Shown: positions 15,975-25,040, numbered from the stretch's first letter. The stretch is DNA of 64,000 nucleotides from JACKAF01 sp041391485 (GCA_041391485.1 JAWKNY010000020.1:6890-70889), one strand, 5' to 3'. A program made the numbers and translations. The notes: generated by a model from the letters alone, not told the origin.

Positions 15975-16418
15975 CTATTTCTTGTAATGGATGGCGGTAC
16001 CGTAGGCGATGATTTCTACGCAGGAGAGAGAGTTTTGCTGGTTTGAACTCGCGATGGAAGAAGTCTCTAGGCGACAGTTTACAAAAATGTCCGCATGGGG
16101 AGCTGATTCCTTCATTCGGAGCAGGGCTTCGCGCCGGCCCCGATCCAGAAGGGATGCGTAGGACTTGATCTCTCCACCAAAGATCTGTCTAAAGGCCATG
16201 AGCATGCGTTTGAAGTAGTCTACGCTTACGACAACAGAACCGTAAACCAGTTCGGATTTCTCCACGGGCGCTTCGGCGAGAAACGATCGCGCCGAAATGG
16301 CGGGAACGGTATTCCATTTCTCTTCGCGCGCCCGGATGCGCTTGTAATGCGAACTTTCGGCGAAACGGCCGGTAAAGAAAGCAAGGAGGATGAGCCCAAA
16401 AGCGAAAACAAATTCCAC
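15975..16418 (-). CDS. YbjQ/UPF0145-domain protein with N-terminal membrane anchor
   Basis: A 147-residue protein. Residues 2-17 form a membrane helix (EFVFAFGLILLAFFTG). The rest resembles the YbjQ/UPF0145 fold, including YGSVVVSVDYFKRMLMAF, the GGEIKSYASLLDRGRREAL helix and a C-terminal VEIIAYGTAIHYKK strand. YbjQ proteins have been linked to metal binding on structural grounds, but their role is not settled. The start is GTG at 16418, overlapping the stop of the next YbjQ gene by one base (TAGTG). It is more diverged than its neighbour, and the pairing with an M48 protease suggests an envelope role (inference). Confidence 0.8.
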   Translation of the reverse strand: MEFVFAFGLILLAFFTGRFAESSHYKRIRAREEKWNTVPAISARSFLAEAPVEKSELVYGSVVVSVDYFKRMLMAFRQIFGGEIKSYASLLDRGRREALLRMKESAPHADIFVNCRLETSSIASSNQQNSLSCVEIIAYGTAIHYKK

Positions 16419-16732
16419 TACTGCACCTTAACCGCAGTTCCGTAGGCGAGAATCTCCGCGGCCCCTTGCGTGATAGAGGCGGTGGAAAATCGAACGTTCA
16501 CCACAGCGTTTGCCCCGGCAGCGGCGGCTTGTTCCACCATGCGTTTTATGGCTTCGTCGCGCGATTCGGAAAGTAGTTCCGTGTAACCTTTCAGCTCGCC
16601 GCCTACGATGTTTTTGAAACCCGCCATGATGTCGCGGCCGACGTGTTTGGCCCGGATGGTGCTTCCTTGTACCAGGCCGTAGTGCTCCACGATCGTCTTG
16701 CCAGGGACCTGTTCCAAATTTGTGAGAATCAT
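16418..16732 (-). CDS. YbjQ/UPF0145 family protein
   Basis: A compact 104-residue cytoplasmic protein of the YbjQ family. It contains MILTNLEQVPGKTIVEHYGLV, the helix GRDIMAGFKNIVGGELKGY, AVVNVRFSTASITQGAAE and a closing ILAYGTAV strand, all characteristic. YbjQ forms homopentamers in solved structures; no reaction is known. The ATG at 16732 has GGAGG 6 bases upstream, so the longer in-frame start at 16756 is unlikely. It is the first gene of the three-gene minus-strand operon, with its promoter in the 93-base gap it shares with amnB. Confidence 0.9.
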   Translation of the reverse strand: MILTNLEQVPGKTIVEHYGLVQGSTIRAKHVGRDIMAGFKNIVGGELKGYTELLSESRDEAIKRMVEQAAAAGANAVVNVRFSTASITQGAAEILAYGTAVKVQ

Positions 16733-16825
16733 CCCATTCCTCCACGAAACAGACAACGCATGGCGTCATGACAGATGCCGTACTGGCAGCAATTCTACCT
16801 TCATTTCGCTGAACGGGGGAGAATT

Positions 16826-17719
16826 ATGCAGTCAGGAAAGATAGTTGGGGGCTTTATCGCGCCTCACCCGCCCCACCTGGTATACGGAGAAAACCCGCCG
16901 CAAAATCGAGTCCGATCTCAAGGGGGGTGGGAAACACTCCGTTGGGCTTACGAAAGAGCGCGGGCCAGCATCGAGCGCTTAAAGCCCGACGTGATCCTCG
17001 TACACAGCCCCCATTGGATGACCATCGTGGGGCACCATTTTGCCTGCGTCCCGAAACTTGCAGGCCGTTCGGTGGATCCCATCTTTCCGCACCTTTTTCA
17101 ATACGATTTCGACATGAAGGTGGACACGGAACTGGCCGAGCTTTGTGTGGAGGAAGCGCTGAAGGAAGGGCTCAGTGCCAAGAAAATGACCAACCCAAAG
17201 TTCCGAGTGGATTACGGGACGATCGTTTCGCTCCATTTGCTGAACCCGAAGTGGGACATTCCGGTGCTTCCGGTATCGGCGAACAACTCACCGTACGCTT
17301 TTGCCGATTCCATCGGCCAGGAGGAGATGGTGAAACTGGGAACCGCGACCCGACGGGCCATCGAACGCCGAGGCGTGCGCGCCGTGTTGGCGGCGAGCAA
17401 TACCCTTTCCCATTTGCACTTCAGCGAAGAGCCCGATCCGCCAGAGGACATGAGCCAGGAACACATCCAAAGCGATGCTCAGTACCGATGGGACATGCGC
17501 ATCATCAAGATGTTGCAAGAGGCGAACTGGGAAGAGCTGCAGCAGGTTTTACCCCGCTACATGGAGGAGACTTTTGCCGAAGTGAAGTCCGGTGGGCTCA
17601 TGTGGATGTTGTCGGCAATGGGTTTTCCTAAAGTCCGGGGGGAAGTGCATGGCTACGGCACCGTGATCGGTACCGGAAATGTTGTCATGGAATGGGATCT
17701 GGAAAGGGGGCTTAAGTGA
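16826..17719 (+). CDS. amnB: 2-aminophenol 1,6-dioxygenase catalytic (beta) subunit, LigB-type
   Basis: Class III extradiol dioxygenase that opens the ring of 2-aminophenol to 2-aminomuconate 6-semialdehyde using Fe(II) and O2. At 297 residues it is full length, with GGGGGAG before the ATG at 16826. The N-terminus FIAPHPPHLVYGENPPQ, VHSPHW and SNTLSHLHF closely follow known AmnB sequences. The metal ligands known from AmnB-type enzymes (His13, His62, Glu251) correspond to His14, His63 and Glu252 here, and the catalytic His195 to His196, a constant one-residue offset. It overlaps amnA by 4 bases. Given the tryptophan genes nearby, the natural substrate might instead be 3-hydroxyanthranilate (inference). 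Confidence 0.9.
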   Translation: MQSGKIVGGFIAPHPPHLVYGENPPQNRVRSQGGWETLRWAYERARASIERLKPDVILVHSPHWMTIVGHHFACVPKLAGRSVDPIFPHLFQYDFDMKVDTELAELCVEEALKEGLSAKKMTNPKFRVDYGTIVSLHLLNPKWDIPVLPVSANNSPYAFADSIGQEEMVKLGTATRRAIERRGVRAVLAASNTLSHLHFSEEPDPPEDMSQEHIQSDAQYRWDMRIIKMLQEANWEELQQVLPRYMEETFAEVKSGGLMWMLSAMGFPKVRGEVHGYGTVIGTGNVVMEWDLERGLK

Positions 17720-18534
17720 ACGAGTTTTTTGCGGGGTGGTTGCCGGGTCTACCTCAACTTTTACACGCCGAAAAAAGTGAGGCGTGGGCGCGACTTTCTT
17801 CGGGGATGCAGACCTTGGGCACGCATCTAACGGAGTTCAACCCGGAGGTGATCGTACTCTATAGCTCGCAATGGCTTTCCGTTTTGGGAACGTCTTTTCA
17901 AGTGCAGCCGCGCCCAGAAGGAACGCACGTCGATGAGAACTGGCACGAGTGGGGTGATCTGGATTTCAATTTTCCGGTGGATACAGAACTTGGAAAGTTT
18001 TTTGCGACCTCGCTGAAGATGAACGGTTTGCCTTCAAAGACCGTTAACTTTGAGGGCTTCCCCATAGATACCGGGACGATTGTCGCGAACCATTTTTTAA
18101 ATCCCAAGGCCAAGATTCCGCTGAGTATTGTGTCGTCGTGGGTTTATGCGGATGCAGAGAAGTCGAAGCTTATCGGGCGTCTAGTCCGTGAGGAGTGCGA
18201 GAAGCGAAAGGTGCGCGCCGCTTTTGTTGCGTGTTCTCTTTTATCCGCACATTTTACGCCGAACGAAATTGACCCAGCAAAAGATACGGTCTCCGATAAG
18301 GATGATGAGTGGAATCAGCGGTTCTTGAGCGCACTGGAATCAGGCACTCCCGACTCCATTGATTACAAGGAGTACGCGACCGCTGTGGGGGCCGACATGC
18401 AGCTGAACGCTTTTCACTGGCTCCGCGGCGTATTAGAAGAACGAAAGCCCCGGGCTCAGATACATGCTTATGGGCCATTGTGGGGAACGGGAGCCGCGGT
18501 ACTGGAGTTCCGCGGGGAAGGAGTGGGATGCTAG
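17716..18534 (+). CDS. amnA: 2-aminophenol 1,6-dioxygenase non-catalytic (alpha) subunit
   Basis: A 272-residue LigB-fold paralogue that pairs with AmnB. As in known alpha subunits, the metal-binding histidines are absent: the N-terminal motif reads WLPGLPQLLHAEKS instead of APHPPH, and the second site reads YSSQWLS instead of HSPHW. It keeps family features such as DTGTIVANHFLNPK and HAYGPLWGTGAAV. The start is GTG within the amnB stop (GTGA). It supports the heterodimer structurally rather than catalytically, by analogy with Pseudomonas and Comamonas enzymes. It overlaps the downstream RidA gene by 7 bases. Confidence 0.88.
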   Translation: MNEFFAGWLPGLPQLLHAEKSEAWARLSSGMQTLGTHLTEFNPEVIVLYSSQWLSVLGTSFQVQPRPEGTHVDENWHEWGDLDFNFPVDTELGKFFATSLKMNGLPSKTVNFEGFPIDTGTIVANHFLNPKAKIPLSIVSSWVYADAEKSKLIGRLVREECEKRKVRAAFVACSLLSAHFTPNEIDPAKDTVSDKDDEWNQRFLSALESGTPDSIDYKEYATAVGADMQLNAFHWLRGVLEERKPRAQIHAYGPLWGTGAAVLEFRGEGVGC

Positions 18535-18944
18535 AACATTTAGTGAGCCGGGCAGCGCCGAAGCCCTTAGGAAAATACTCTCACGCCGTTATCTATAACG
18601 ATCTGGTGTTTGTTTGCGGAATGGGCCCCCGAGATTTTCAAACCGACTCGGTACCCGGGCTGGTGCTGGACGAGACAGGTTTGCGTCTGGGCTATGACAT
18701 TGAAGCGGAAACCCGTGCGACTCTCAACAATTTGGAGATAGTGCTAAAAGAGGCAGGGGTTGGTTTGAAGGACGTCGTCGAGATGAATGTGTTTCTGACC
18801 AACATGGACGATTTTGCCAAGATGAATAAGGTGTACGCCGAGTTTTTTGGCGACAAGGCACCCGTCCGAACCACTCTGGGGGTGGCGTCCTTGCCCGGGA
18901 AGATTTCCGTAGAAATGAAAGCCATTGCGGTGAGGCCAAGCTAA
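18528..18944 (+). CDS. amnD: RidA-family 2-aminomuconate deaminase
   Basis: A 138-residue YjgF/YER057c/UK114 (RidA) protein. In aminophenol and nitrobenzoate pathways the RidA paralogue releases ammonia from 2-aminomuconate to give 4-oxalocrotonate, which is the expected step here. Visible family features are KYSHAVIYNDLVFVCG near the N-terminus, TRATLNNLEIVLKEAG, VVEMNVFLTNMDDFAKMN and PVRTTLGVASLPG with the conserved substrate-binding Arg. The ATG at 18528 lies inside the amnA gene with AAGGAG ahead of it. Function as deaminase rather than generic enamine/imine hydrolase is assigned from operon context. Confidence 0.85.
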   Translation: MLEHLVSRAAPKPLGKYSHAVIYNDLVFVCGMGPRDFQTDSVPGLVLDETGLRLGYDIEAETRATLNNLEIVLKEAGVGLKDVVEMNVFLTNMDDFAKMNKVYAEFFGDKAPVRTTLGVASLPGKISVEMKAIAVRPS

Positions 18945-20459
18945 ATGGAAAAGTTGAGAGAGCAAATTCCCAGTGGACAAGATGTTGCGATCCCGCCCTT
19001 CATGCGGGATTGGCTGGCGGCCCCAAAGCTTCACTACATCGACGGCCACTTCGTTGCCGCGGAAAAAAGTTTTCAGACGGTCCACCCGGGAGATGCCAGT
19101 GTGCTGGCGACGGTAAGTCGTGGCGGCAAGGCCGAGGTCGATGCGGCGGTTGCCGCAGCCAAAAGAAGCTTTGAACGCGGCGAATGGCGCCGCCGAAGTC
19201 TGGACGATCGGTGTGCCGCTCTCGAGCGATTGAGTACGCTCATTTTGGAGCACCAGCCGGCGCTCGCGCTTTTGGAGTCGTTGGATACCGGAAAACCGCT
19301 TCGCGAAAGTTTTGACGGGGACATTCCGAGAGCCGCTCGCAATTTCAAGTTCTTTGCTGAGTTTTCACGCCAGGAAGGCAGTTCTTGTTACCCACAGGGC
19401 CACACCTTTCACTATTCGCAGCGCGAACCTTTGGGTGTGGTGGCGCTCATTACACCCTGGAATCTGCCGCTCTATTTGGAAAGCTGGAAATTGGCCCCGG
19501 CGCTTGCGATGGGCAACAGTGTGGTTCTTAAACCCTCCGAATGGACGCCGCTCACGGCCGCCTATCTAGTCGAGTTTCTTCTTCCCCGGGTGGACATTCC
19601 CCCCGGCGTGATCAACATGGTGCACGGGTTTGGCGATGGGGAAGCGGGCGAGTTTTTGGTCTCGCACCCCGATGTATCGGCCATCTCCTTTACGGGAGAA
19701 ACCAAAACGGGTCGCGCGATCATGCGATCCGCTTCTGTGGGGCCGACACGCCTTTCTTTCGAGATGGGCGGAAAAGGGGCCTCGGTAGTTTTTGCCGACG
19801 CCGATTTGGATAAAGCCGCGGAGGTGTGCGCACGGGCCGCATTCCGTAATCAGGGCCAAATCTGTCTCGCGAGCCCACGTTTGTTTGTGGAGGCCTCGTG
19901 CTTTGAAGCTTTTACTGAGAAAGTAGCGGCCCACGCCAAAGCCATACGGCTTGGTAACCCGCTCAACTACCAGACCGAAATGGGGGCACTCATCGGAGAG
20001 GCCCACTTCGAGAAGGTAAAAAGCTACCTCGCTTTACTGAAAGACCCGGCCCGTATCTGGACGGGTGGAAAGACGCGAAGCCCGGGTTATTTTGTGGAGC
20101 CGACGGTGGTTTCCGGACTCGCTCTGGATCACGCGGTTTCCTGCGAAGAGATCTTTGGCCCCCTCGTCTCCGTCTACCCTTTTCAGTCAGAGTCCGAAGT
20201 GGTGGACGCCGTGAACGCCACTCCTTACGGGCTTTCGGCCTCTGTTTGGACGCGAGACCTGGACCGCGCTCACCGTGTTTCCGACCGCCTCCGGTGCGGT
20301 CTGGTGTGGGTGAATGCGTGGTTTTTGCGCGATCTTCGGGTTCCTTTCGGTGGGCAGAAGCGCAGCGGGCTTGGGAGAGAGGGCGGAGCCTTTAGTTTGG
20401 ACTTTTACAGTGAATGGAAGAGTGTCTCCATTCAATATAGCGAAGGGGAAGAGCCATGA
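18945..20459 (+). CDS. amnC: 2-aminomuconate 6-semialdehyde dehydrogenase (ALDH family)
   Basis: NAD+-dependent aldehyde dehydrogenase of 504 residues that would oxidise 2-aminomuconate semialdehyde to 2-aminomuconate. Family signatures are ITPWNLPLYLESWKLAPALA, ISFTGETKTG (cofactor loop), FEMGGKG with the general-base Glu just ahead, and catalytic Cys307 in NQGQICLASPRLFV. SCEEIFGPLVSVYPF and PFGGQKRSGLGREGG close the domain. It begins on the base after the ridA stop and its own stop overlaps the hydratase ATG, consistent with translational coupling through the whole operon. Substrate is assigned by context: hydroxymuconic semialdehyde enzymes are very similar. Confidence 0.88.
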   Translation: MEKLREQIPSGQDVAIPPFMRDWLAAPKLHYIDGHFVAAEKSFQTVHPGDASVLATVSRGGKAEVDAAVAAAKRSFERGEWRRRSLDDRCAALERLSTLILEHQPALALLESLDTGKPLRESFDGDIPRAARNFKFFAEFSRQEGSSCYPQGHTFHYSQREPLGVVALITPWNLPLYLESWKLAPALAMGNSVVLKPSEWTPLTAAYLVEFLLPRVDIPPGVINMVHGFGDGEAGEFLVSHPDVSAISFTGETKTGRAIMRSASVGPTRLSFEMGGKGASVVFADADLDKAAEVCARAAFRNQGQICLASPRLFVEASCFEAFTEKVAAHAKAIRLGNPLNYQTEMGALIGEAHFEKVKSYLALLKDPARIWTGGKTRSPGYFVEPTVVSGLALDHAVSCEEIFGPLVSVYPFQSESEVVDAVNATPYGLSASVWTRDLDRAHRVSDRLRCGLVWVNAWFLRDLRVPFGGQKRSGLGREGGAFSLDFYSEWKSVSIQYSEGEEP

Positions 20460-21253
20460 TGGAGAGCCGAACCGAAGCGTTGGCAATGGCACTGGCGCAC
20501 GCCGAAGAGGCGGGGAACACCATTCTCTCGCCGTCAAAACAAGAGGGCGGACTCAGTCTGGAGCAGGCGTATGCCATTCAGATGCAAAATGTCCTGCGCC
20601 GTCTAAAAAAAGGGGAGAGGCTCGTCGGCTTTAAGCTTGGGCTTACGAGTGCCGAAGCTCAGAAACACTTTTCCGTTTTCGAGCCGGATTTCGGGCACCT
20701 CTTTTCTGGGATGCTCGTGGAGGCGGGGGGAGAGATCGATCTCTCCACCCTTATTCAACCCAAGGTTGAAGGGGAAATCGCTTTTGTAACAGGACAGGAT
20801 TTGCAAGGTCCCGGCGTGACTCTGGTAGATGTCGCCCGCGCCATTGATTGGGTGCACCCGGCGATTGAGATCATCGATAGCCGCATCCGCAACTGGGAGA
20901 TTACAGCTGCCGATACCATAGCGGACAACGCTTCTTCGGCCCGTGTGGTATTGGGCAGCGGCGTACCTTTTACCGGCGAGTATGATCTGTCCCTTATTGG
21001 AATGGCGCTCTCAAAAAATGGAGAAGTGCTGCACACAGGAGCGGGGGCCGCGGTGTTAGAGAACCCGCTCCACGCCGTTAGTTTTTTGGCCAATGAGTTG
21101 GGCAAGCACGGGCAGGTCTTGCCTGCGGGTTCGCTCATTCTTTCGGGATCACTGTCCGGAATGTTGAGTGTAGAAGCAGGCGATTTTTTTACCGCCGAGT
21201 TCGACGGTCTGGGCTCGGTGTCCATCCGGTTTGGGGGAAGTGATGCTAAGTGA
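20456..21253 (+). CDS. amnF: 2-oxopent-4-enoate hydratase (2-keto-4-pentenoate hydratase family)
   Basis: A 265-residue enzyme of the MhpD/fumarylacetoacetase-like fold that adds water to 2-oxopent-4-enoate, giving 4-hydroxy-2-oxovalerate. Motifs are GFKLGLTS, PKVEGEIAFVTGQDL (metal-binding Glu pair), IEIIDSRIRNW, DNASSARVVLGS and SGSLSGMLSVEAGDFFTAEFDGLG. The start ATG overlaps the dehydrogenase stop, and an ATG three bases later is also possible. The next gene is a paralogue in the same fold, and these two usually act as a complex. Which of the two is hydratase and which decarboxylase is based on order and similarity by eye. Confidence 0.85.
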   Translation: MMESRTEALAMALAHAEEAGNTILSPSKQEGGLSLEQAYAIQMQNVLRRLKKGERLVGFKLGLTSAEAQKHFSVFEPDFGHLFSGMLVEAGGEIDLSTLIQPKVEGEIAFVTGQDLQGPGVTLVDVARAIDWVHPAIEIIDSRIRNWEITAADTIADNASSARVVLGSGVPFTGEYDLSLIGMALSKNGEVLHTGAGAAVLENPLHAVSFLANELGKHGQVLPAGSLILSGSLSGMLSVEAGDFFTAEFDGLGSVSIRFGGSDAK

Positions 21254-22011
21254 AAAGGACATACTTGATAAGTTGCGCACGGCCCGTGGGTCGGCACAGC
21301 CGCTAACGGCTTTTACGAACGACAACCCGGATTTCACGGTTGAGCAAGCCTACAAAGTACAGCGGGACGGGCTGCGCGCGGCACTCGATGGGGAGCGACA
21401 CTTTCCGGGTACAAGATGGGCCTTACCAGTCGCGCCAAGCAGGTAGATGTGAACGTCGATCAGGCCATTTGTGGTTATTTGCTGAAGGAGTTTGAGAAAG
21501 ATCCTTTTGAAGGGATCGAGCGGGCGCGCTACATCCACCCACGTGCCGAGCCGGAACTCGTTGTGGTAATGGCCAAGGGCCTTCAGGGGCGCCCACGCTA
21601 CGCGAAGTCGCGGCGGCGGTGGACTATGTCACGATCGGTCTGGAACTTCTCGATAGCCGGTATGAAAAGTTTCAGTTCAAACTGCCGGACGTGATTGCAG
21701 ACAACACCTCGGCGGGAGCTTACGTCGTCGGTAGAATTCCTGTACGTGAAGATTGGGAAAGCTTGAGACTCAAAGGGGTGGTCCTTCGCAAGAATGGAAA
21801 ACTCGTTCAGACGGGTTGCCCGGCCGCGGTGTTGGGCGATCCGCTTCAGTCGGTGCGGCAGCTCGTCTGTCAGCTCTCCGAGTGGGAGGTTCCGCTGGAG
21901 CCGGGACAACTGGTCTTTACGGGCGGTGTGACGGCGAGCGTCCCTTTTGAAGCAGGGGATTTCATTGAGTGCGAATGGCCTTATGAAAAACTCTCTATCG
22001 GTGTGCGATGA
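21243..22011 (+). CDS. amnE: 4-oxalocrotonate decarboxylase, frameshifted
   Basis: Paralogue of the preceding hydratase, reconstructed to about 256 residues. It decarboxylates 4-oxalocrotonate to 2-oxopent-4-enoate. The N-terminus MLSEKDILDKLRTARGS leads to the conserved YKMGLTSRAKQ. It continues as RYIHPRAEPELVVVMAKGL and GLELLDSRYEKFQFKLPDV, then DNTSAGAYVVG and FTGGVTASVPFEAGD. The frame changes at about 21410 (one base missing before YKMGLTS) and about 21600. The rest is well conserved, so sequence error is more likely than decay. The start overlaps the hydratase end by 11 bases, and its TGA overlaps the next ATG. Confidence 0.82.
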
Positions 22012-23192
22012 TTTTTGATGTTTTCCACTCGGTCAGCGATCCGGTGATTGGCGGCCGCCAGCTGGGTAGCCGCGTCGTTTTCGAAAATACACGGGCGCAG
22101 GCCGTGCTGGCAGAGTCCCTGGGTTTTGATACCTTCTGGCTCGCGGAAAGCCACTTTTCCTCCGAGATTCAAAAGCAGACGTCGCTCGCGACAATTCCCC
22201 ATTTTTCCGGGGAAGTCGGACTCAATAGCGACTCTTTCCAGCTCATTCAGTGGCTCGTGGGCCACACGAAGAAACTCAACTTCGGAACGGGTATTCACAA
22301 TATTGTAGGGGGTAGCGGCGGACCCGTAGCCAGTGCGGACCGGGCGAATTTTATCGCGTTTTTGAACGAGGCTTTTTGGGAGCGTACGCTGCACTGGGGA
22401 GTGGCCTCGGGAAGATTCCCTTACCAGAATGCACCTTTTGGACTTACTCCCCGAAATGAGATGGAGAAGGATTTCTGGCCCACGCTGACACGCCTGGCGT
22501 TTTTGGAAGCCTTGGAAATCTTTCTGCGTCTTCTGCAGGGAGAAGTGCTGAGTTCGGATAAAGTGAGCCGTTATCAAATTGAAGAGAAGGACCTCTCCCA
22601 CTATGGGGATAGGGCAGCGGCTTTGCGCCAGAAATACACCTTCCCCGTGCAGGTGACACCGCGCTGGGGTTTTGAAGCCCTTCAGCTCGTCCCAGAGCTT
22701 CCCGATCGCCAGCATCTCCGGGTGGTCCTGGGCTCCTCCGATCCGAGAGCGCTTGAACTTGGGTGGAAGCACTGGGATTTGGATTTGTTTAATCTTTCGT
22801 TCACCCTCCCGAACGCATCCAGGCCTTGCACGAGCAGATGGATACTCTGTGCAAAAAGACCGCGCGATCTGGCACCGCTCCAGGCTGCCGCGTACGGTGC
22901 TGACCTTTGTCGATCCGGATTCCCAAAGGCCCACGCGCTGGCCCACGAGGTACTCGACACCTATATAGAAGCCATGCGCGGCACTGCGCAGGTGCCCGAC
23001 AAAGGCGTGCTACTAGAGCGGGCGCTCATCGGGGATGCGAGCGAAGTGCGGGATCAGCTCCACCCGGAAAACCCCCGCGGCATCCATGCGGACGATCGCT
23101 TGATGCTATGGTTTGAGTTCAATCAAAGTGATAGCGCCGCTATCTGCCGACGGATGACCTATTTTATGGAAGAGGTTGCGGATCGACTCTAA
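22008..23192 (+). CDS. LLM-family flavin-dependent oxidoreductase, locally frameshifted
   Basis: A 394-residue luciferase-like (F420/FMN) monooxygenase-type protein, last gene of the amn operon and overlapping amnE by 4 bases. Typical features are AESLGFDTFWLAESHF, KKLNFGTGIHNIVGGSGGP and WGVASGRFPYQN, a TIM-barrel flavin site. Between about 22800 and 22930 the frame slips and returns; the alternative frames give ERIQALHEQMDTLCKKTAR and RTVLTFVDPDSQ, which fit better. Known amn operons carry aldolase and acetaldehyde dehydrogenase genes at this position, not an LLM protein. It could hydroxylate an aromatic precursor or a sulfur or halogen derivative; no substrate is suggested by sequence. Confidence 0.75.
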   Translation: MIFDVFHSVSDPVIGGRQLGSRVVFENTRAQAVLAESLGFDTFWLAESHFSSEIQKQTSLATIPHFSGEVGLNSDSFQLIQWLVGHTKKLNFGTGIHNIVGGSGGPVASADRANFIAFLNEAFWERTLHWGVASGRFPYQNAPFGLTPRNEMEKDFWPTLTRLAFLEALEIFLRLLQGEVLSSDKVSRYQIEEKDLSHYGDRAAALRQKYTFPVQVTPRWGFEALQLVPELPDRQHLRVVLGSSDPRALELGWKHWDLDLFNLSFTLPNASRPCTSRWILCAKRPRDLAPLQAAAYGADLCRSGFPKAHALAHEVLDTYIEAMRGTAQVPDKGVLLERALIGDASEVRDQLHPENPRGIHADDRLMLWFEFNQSDSAAICRRMTYFMEEVADRL

Positions 23193-23194
23193 AG

Positions 23195-24907
23195 CTATTG
23201 GAGACGGATGTTGTTGCTGCCGCCGTTTCCGTTAGGGTGTGGACCGTTTACTTTGGGATCCTCACCATAAGCGACCACTCGGCGTAGGGCAGGGATCTGG
23301 TGCATGCGGCCTCGCTCGAAGTTCGGAATGACATCATCCTGAAGAAATTCATAAATGGCTAAATGGGAATCCAACGGGGCGTGTACAATGTCACGCACCG
23401 AGGGGGCTACGTAATCGGAGTATTGTTCAAAGATTCCCGCAAGCTTCGGGAGCAACCTGCCGTAGGCGGCATCGTTGCTGCGCACATTGGCCCAGTCGGT
23501 TGCCCACATAGGAGGCAGCGGCAGGCCAAGGCCCTCCAGGGTCCGTTTGAGTTCGGCGCGCAGCGAGTCCCACAGAGGCTGTTGATCTTTATGGGTCTCC
23601 GGGTTGTAGCGGTCCTTGGCGTGCAGCTGATACAAGTAGAGCAAATCGTTTGAAGTGGGGAAGGCCGGAAGAGAAGCCAACAAATTATGGCCACCGCCAG
23701 GGACGCGCACCGTGCGCGCGATGTCGCCAGAAGGGACGTTCTCAGTGAGGCGTTCGTACTCCGCGTACACTTCCTTAGAAACTTCGTAATCCATACCGCC
23801 GTACATGATGAGGACCGGTACGCCATTGAACGGCTGCGGGTTGTTCTGGAAGGTCATTTGGTTGATCATCTTCACAGCCCACTCAAAGCCCCACATATTG
23901 GGAATAAACTCTCCGTCTTCCACAAACTGGTGCAAACGCGCGACGTCCTCTTTCAGCTTGATGCTAGGGTGCACGGGGCTGATAAGAATCAAACCATCCA
24001 GGAGATCGGGGTACTTTTGGATGAGCTGCATGTACTTGGCCGTGGAACCACTCTTAGCAAGCGGCACAACGGGCACTCCGAATTTTTTCACTTCGCGTAG
24101 GTAGCTCGCTTCCCACTCGATCCAATGATCCACGGTCGGGAACTTCGAAGGGTCGGGCCCCATGCCGTGTCCCGGATCGTCTTTGGCCTCTGCGGCAATG
24201 ACCAGATCGGGATAGCGTTCAAAAACCGTCTCTCGCACAGAGGGTTGATCGCCCTGCCTTGTGGCACCGCTTCTCTTCTTACTGGCGCGCGTGGCAAACG
24301 TCACAAAATCGAGCATCGGACCCGAGTGGCTGTACCAGGCGCCGTTGCCGTGAGCGATGGGCATGAAGACTTTGCTTTCGTCGGGGTAGCGCACCAGCTT
24401 GTTCGGCTGATTGGTTTTGCGTTCCACCGAGCTGAAGAAGCGAACGGTTTCAAGGCCAGTGTCCCATACCGCGACGGGCGTCTTTTTCTGCCCTCTATAT
24501 ATAGTGTTACCGGCTTCATCCAAAGCGACCGCATTTCCGGCCACAATTTCAGGCGCGGCCTCGGGCGGCGAAACCTTGCGCAAAAGCGCTAGCCGGTCCG
24601 GGATCAGCGTAGAAACGCGAAGCAGGCAGGCGCCATCGCTGTGCCCGTTGCCATTCCCGTTTCCGTTGCTGTGGCCGTTGGACCCGGTGATGTGGGGTCC
24701 GACCGTGCCGAGTTCTAAGTGAGCGAGGCCATCGTTGCCCACTAGCTTCTCGTCCGTGGGAAAAAGGGTTGAAGGAAGGGGAGCTCGGTCGGGTCGATTG
24801 GAATGTGGATCCGAGCTCCCCTGGGAGACTGCCGTTACACATACAAGTAGGACAATATAGCCAAGCCATTGCAAAGCATCATTCCTAAGTACTTGTATTT
24901 GCACCAC
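23195..24907 (-). CDS. Secreted alpha/beta-hydrolase-like protein with Asn-Gly repeats
   Basis: About 570 residues from one of three consecutive GTG codons (24902-24910) after AAAAGGAAAC. No ATG fits, and a longer reading to 25024 has no signal peptide at its start. A signal segment (GYIVLLVCVTAVSQG) precedes a linker with SNGHSNGNGNGNGHSDG. The hydrolase core shows a nucleophile-like elbow PLAKSGSTAKYM, a conserved SPVHPSIKLKEDVA, an acid-containing strand VPVLIMYGGMDYEV and a His in VPGGGHNLLAS. The C-terminus is another Asn/Gly-rich tail. It is related along its length to the protein at 25922-27415. It is divergent from the LysR gene and thus probably controlled by it. Substrate unknown. 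Confidence 0.7.
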   Translation of the reverse strand: MVQIQVLRNDALQWLGYIVLLVCVTAVSQGSSDPHSNRPDRAPLPSTLFPTDEKLVGNDGLAHLELGTVGPHITGSNGHSNGNGNGNGHSDGACLLRVSTLIPDRLALLRKVSPPEAAPEIVAGNAVALDEAGNTIYRGQKKTPVAVWDTGLETVRFFSSVERKTNQPNKLVRYPDESKVFMPIAHGNGAWYSHSGPMLDFVTFATRASKKRSGATRQGDQPSVRETVFERYPDLVIAAEAKDDPGHGMGPDPSKFPTVDHWIEWEASYLREVKKFGVPVVPLAKSGSTAKYMQLIQKYPDLLDGLILISPVHPSIKLKEDVARLHQFVEDGEFIPNMWGFEWAVKMINQMTFQNNPQPFNGVPVLIMYGGMDYEVSKEVYAEYERLTENVPSGDIARTVRVPGGGHNLLASLPAFPTSNDLLYLYQLHAKDRYNPETHKDQQPLWDSLRAELKRTLEGLGLPLPPMWATDWANVRSNDAAYGRLLPKLAGIFEQYSDYVAPSVRDIVHAPLDSHLAIYEFLQDDVIPNFERGRMHQIPALRRVVAYGEDPKVNGPHPNGNGGSNNIRLQ

Positions 24908-25040
24908 CACGTTTCCTTTTCCCAGCCTCCGGTGGTTGCGACCGTCGGCCGGGACAGCCTGAGGGCCCATCTGGGAGGGTGGGCACCACAGGTGATTTTT
25001 CGGTTGCAGACCATTACTTGCCACAACGCATAAATTATTG

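Noticed and set aside
21981..22946. Minus-strand 321-residue reading frame opposite the LLM gene
   Set aside because: It covers an operon with strong plus-strand homology; the translation has no recognisable features.
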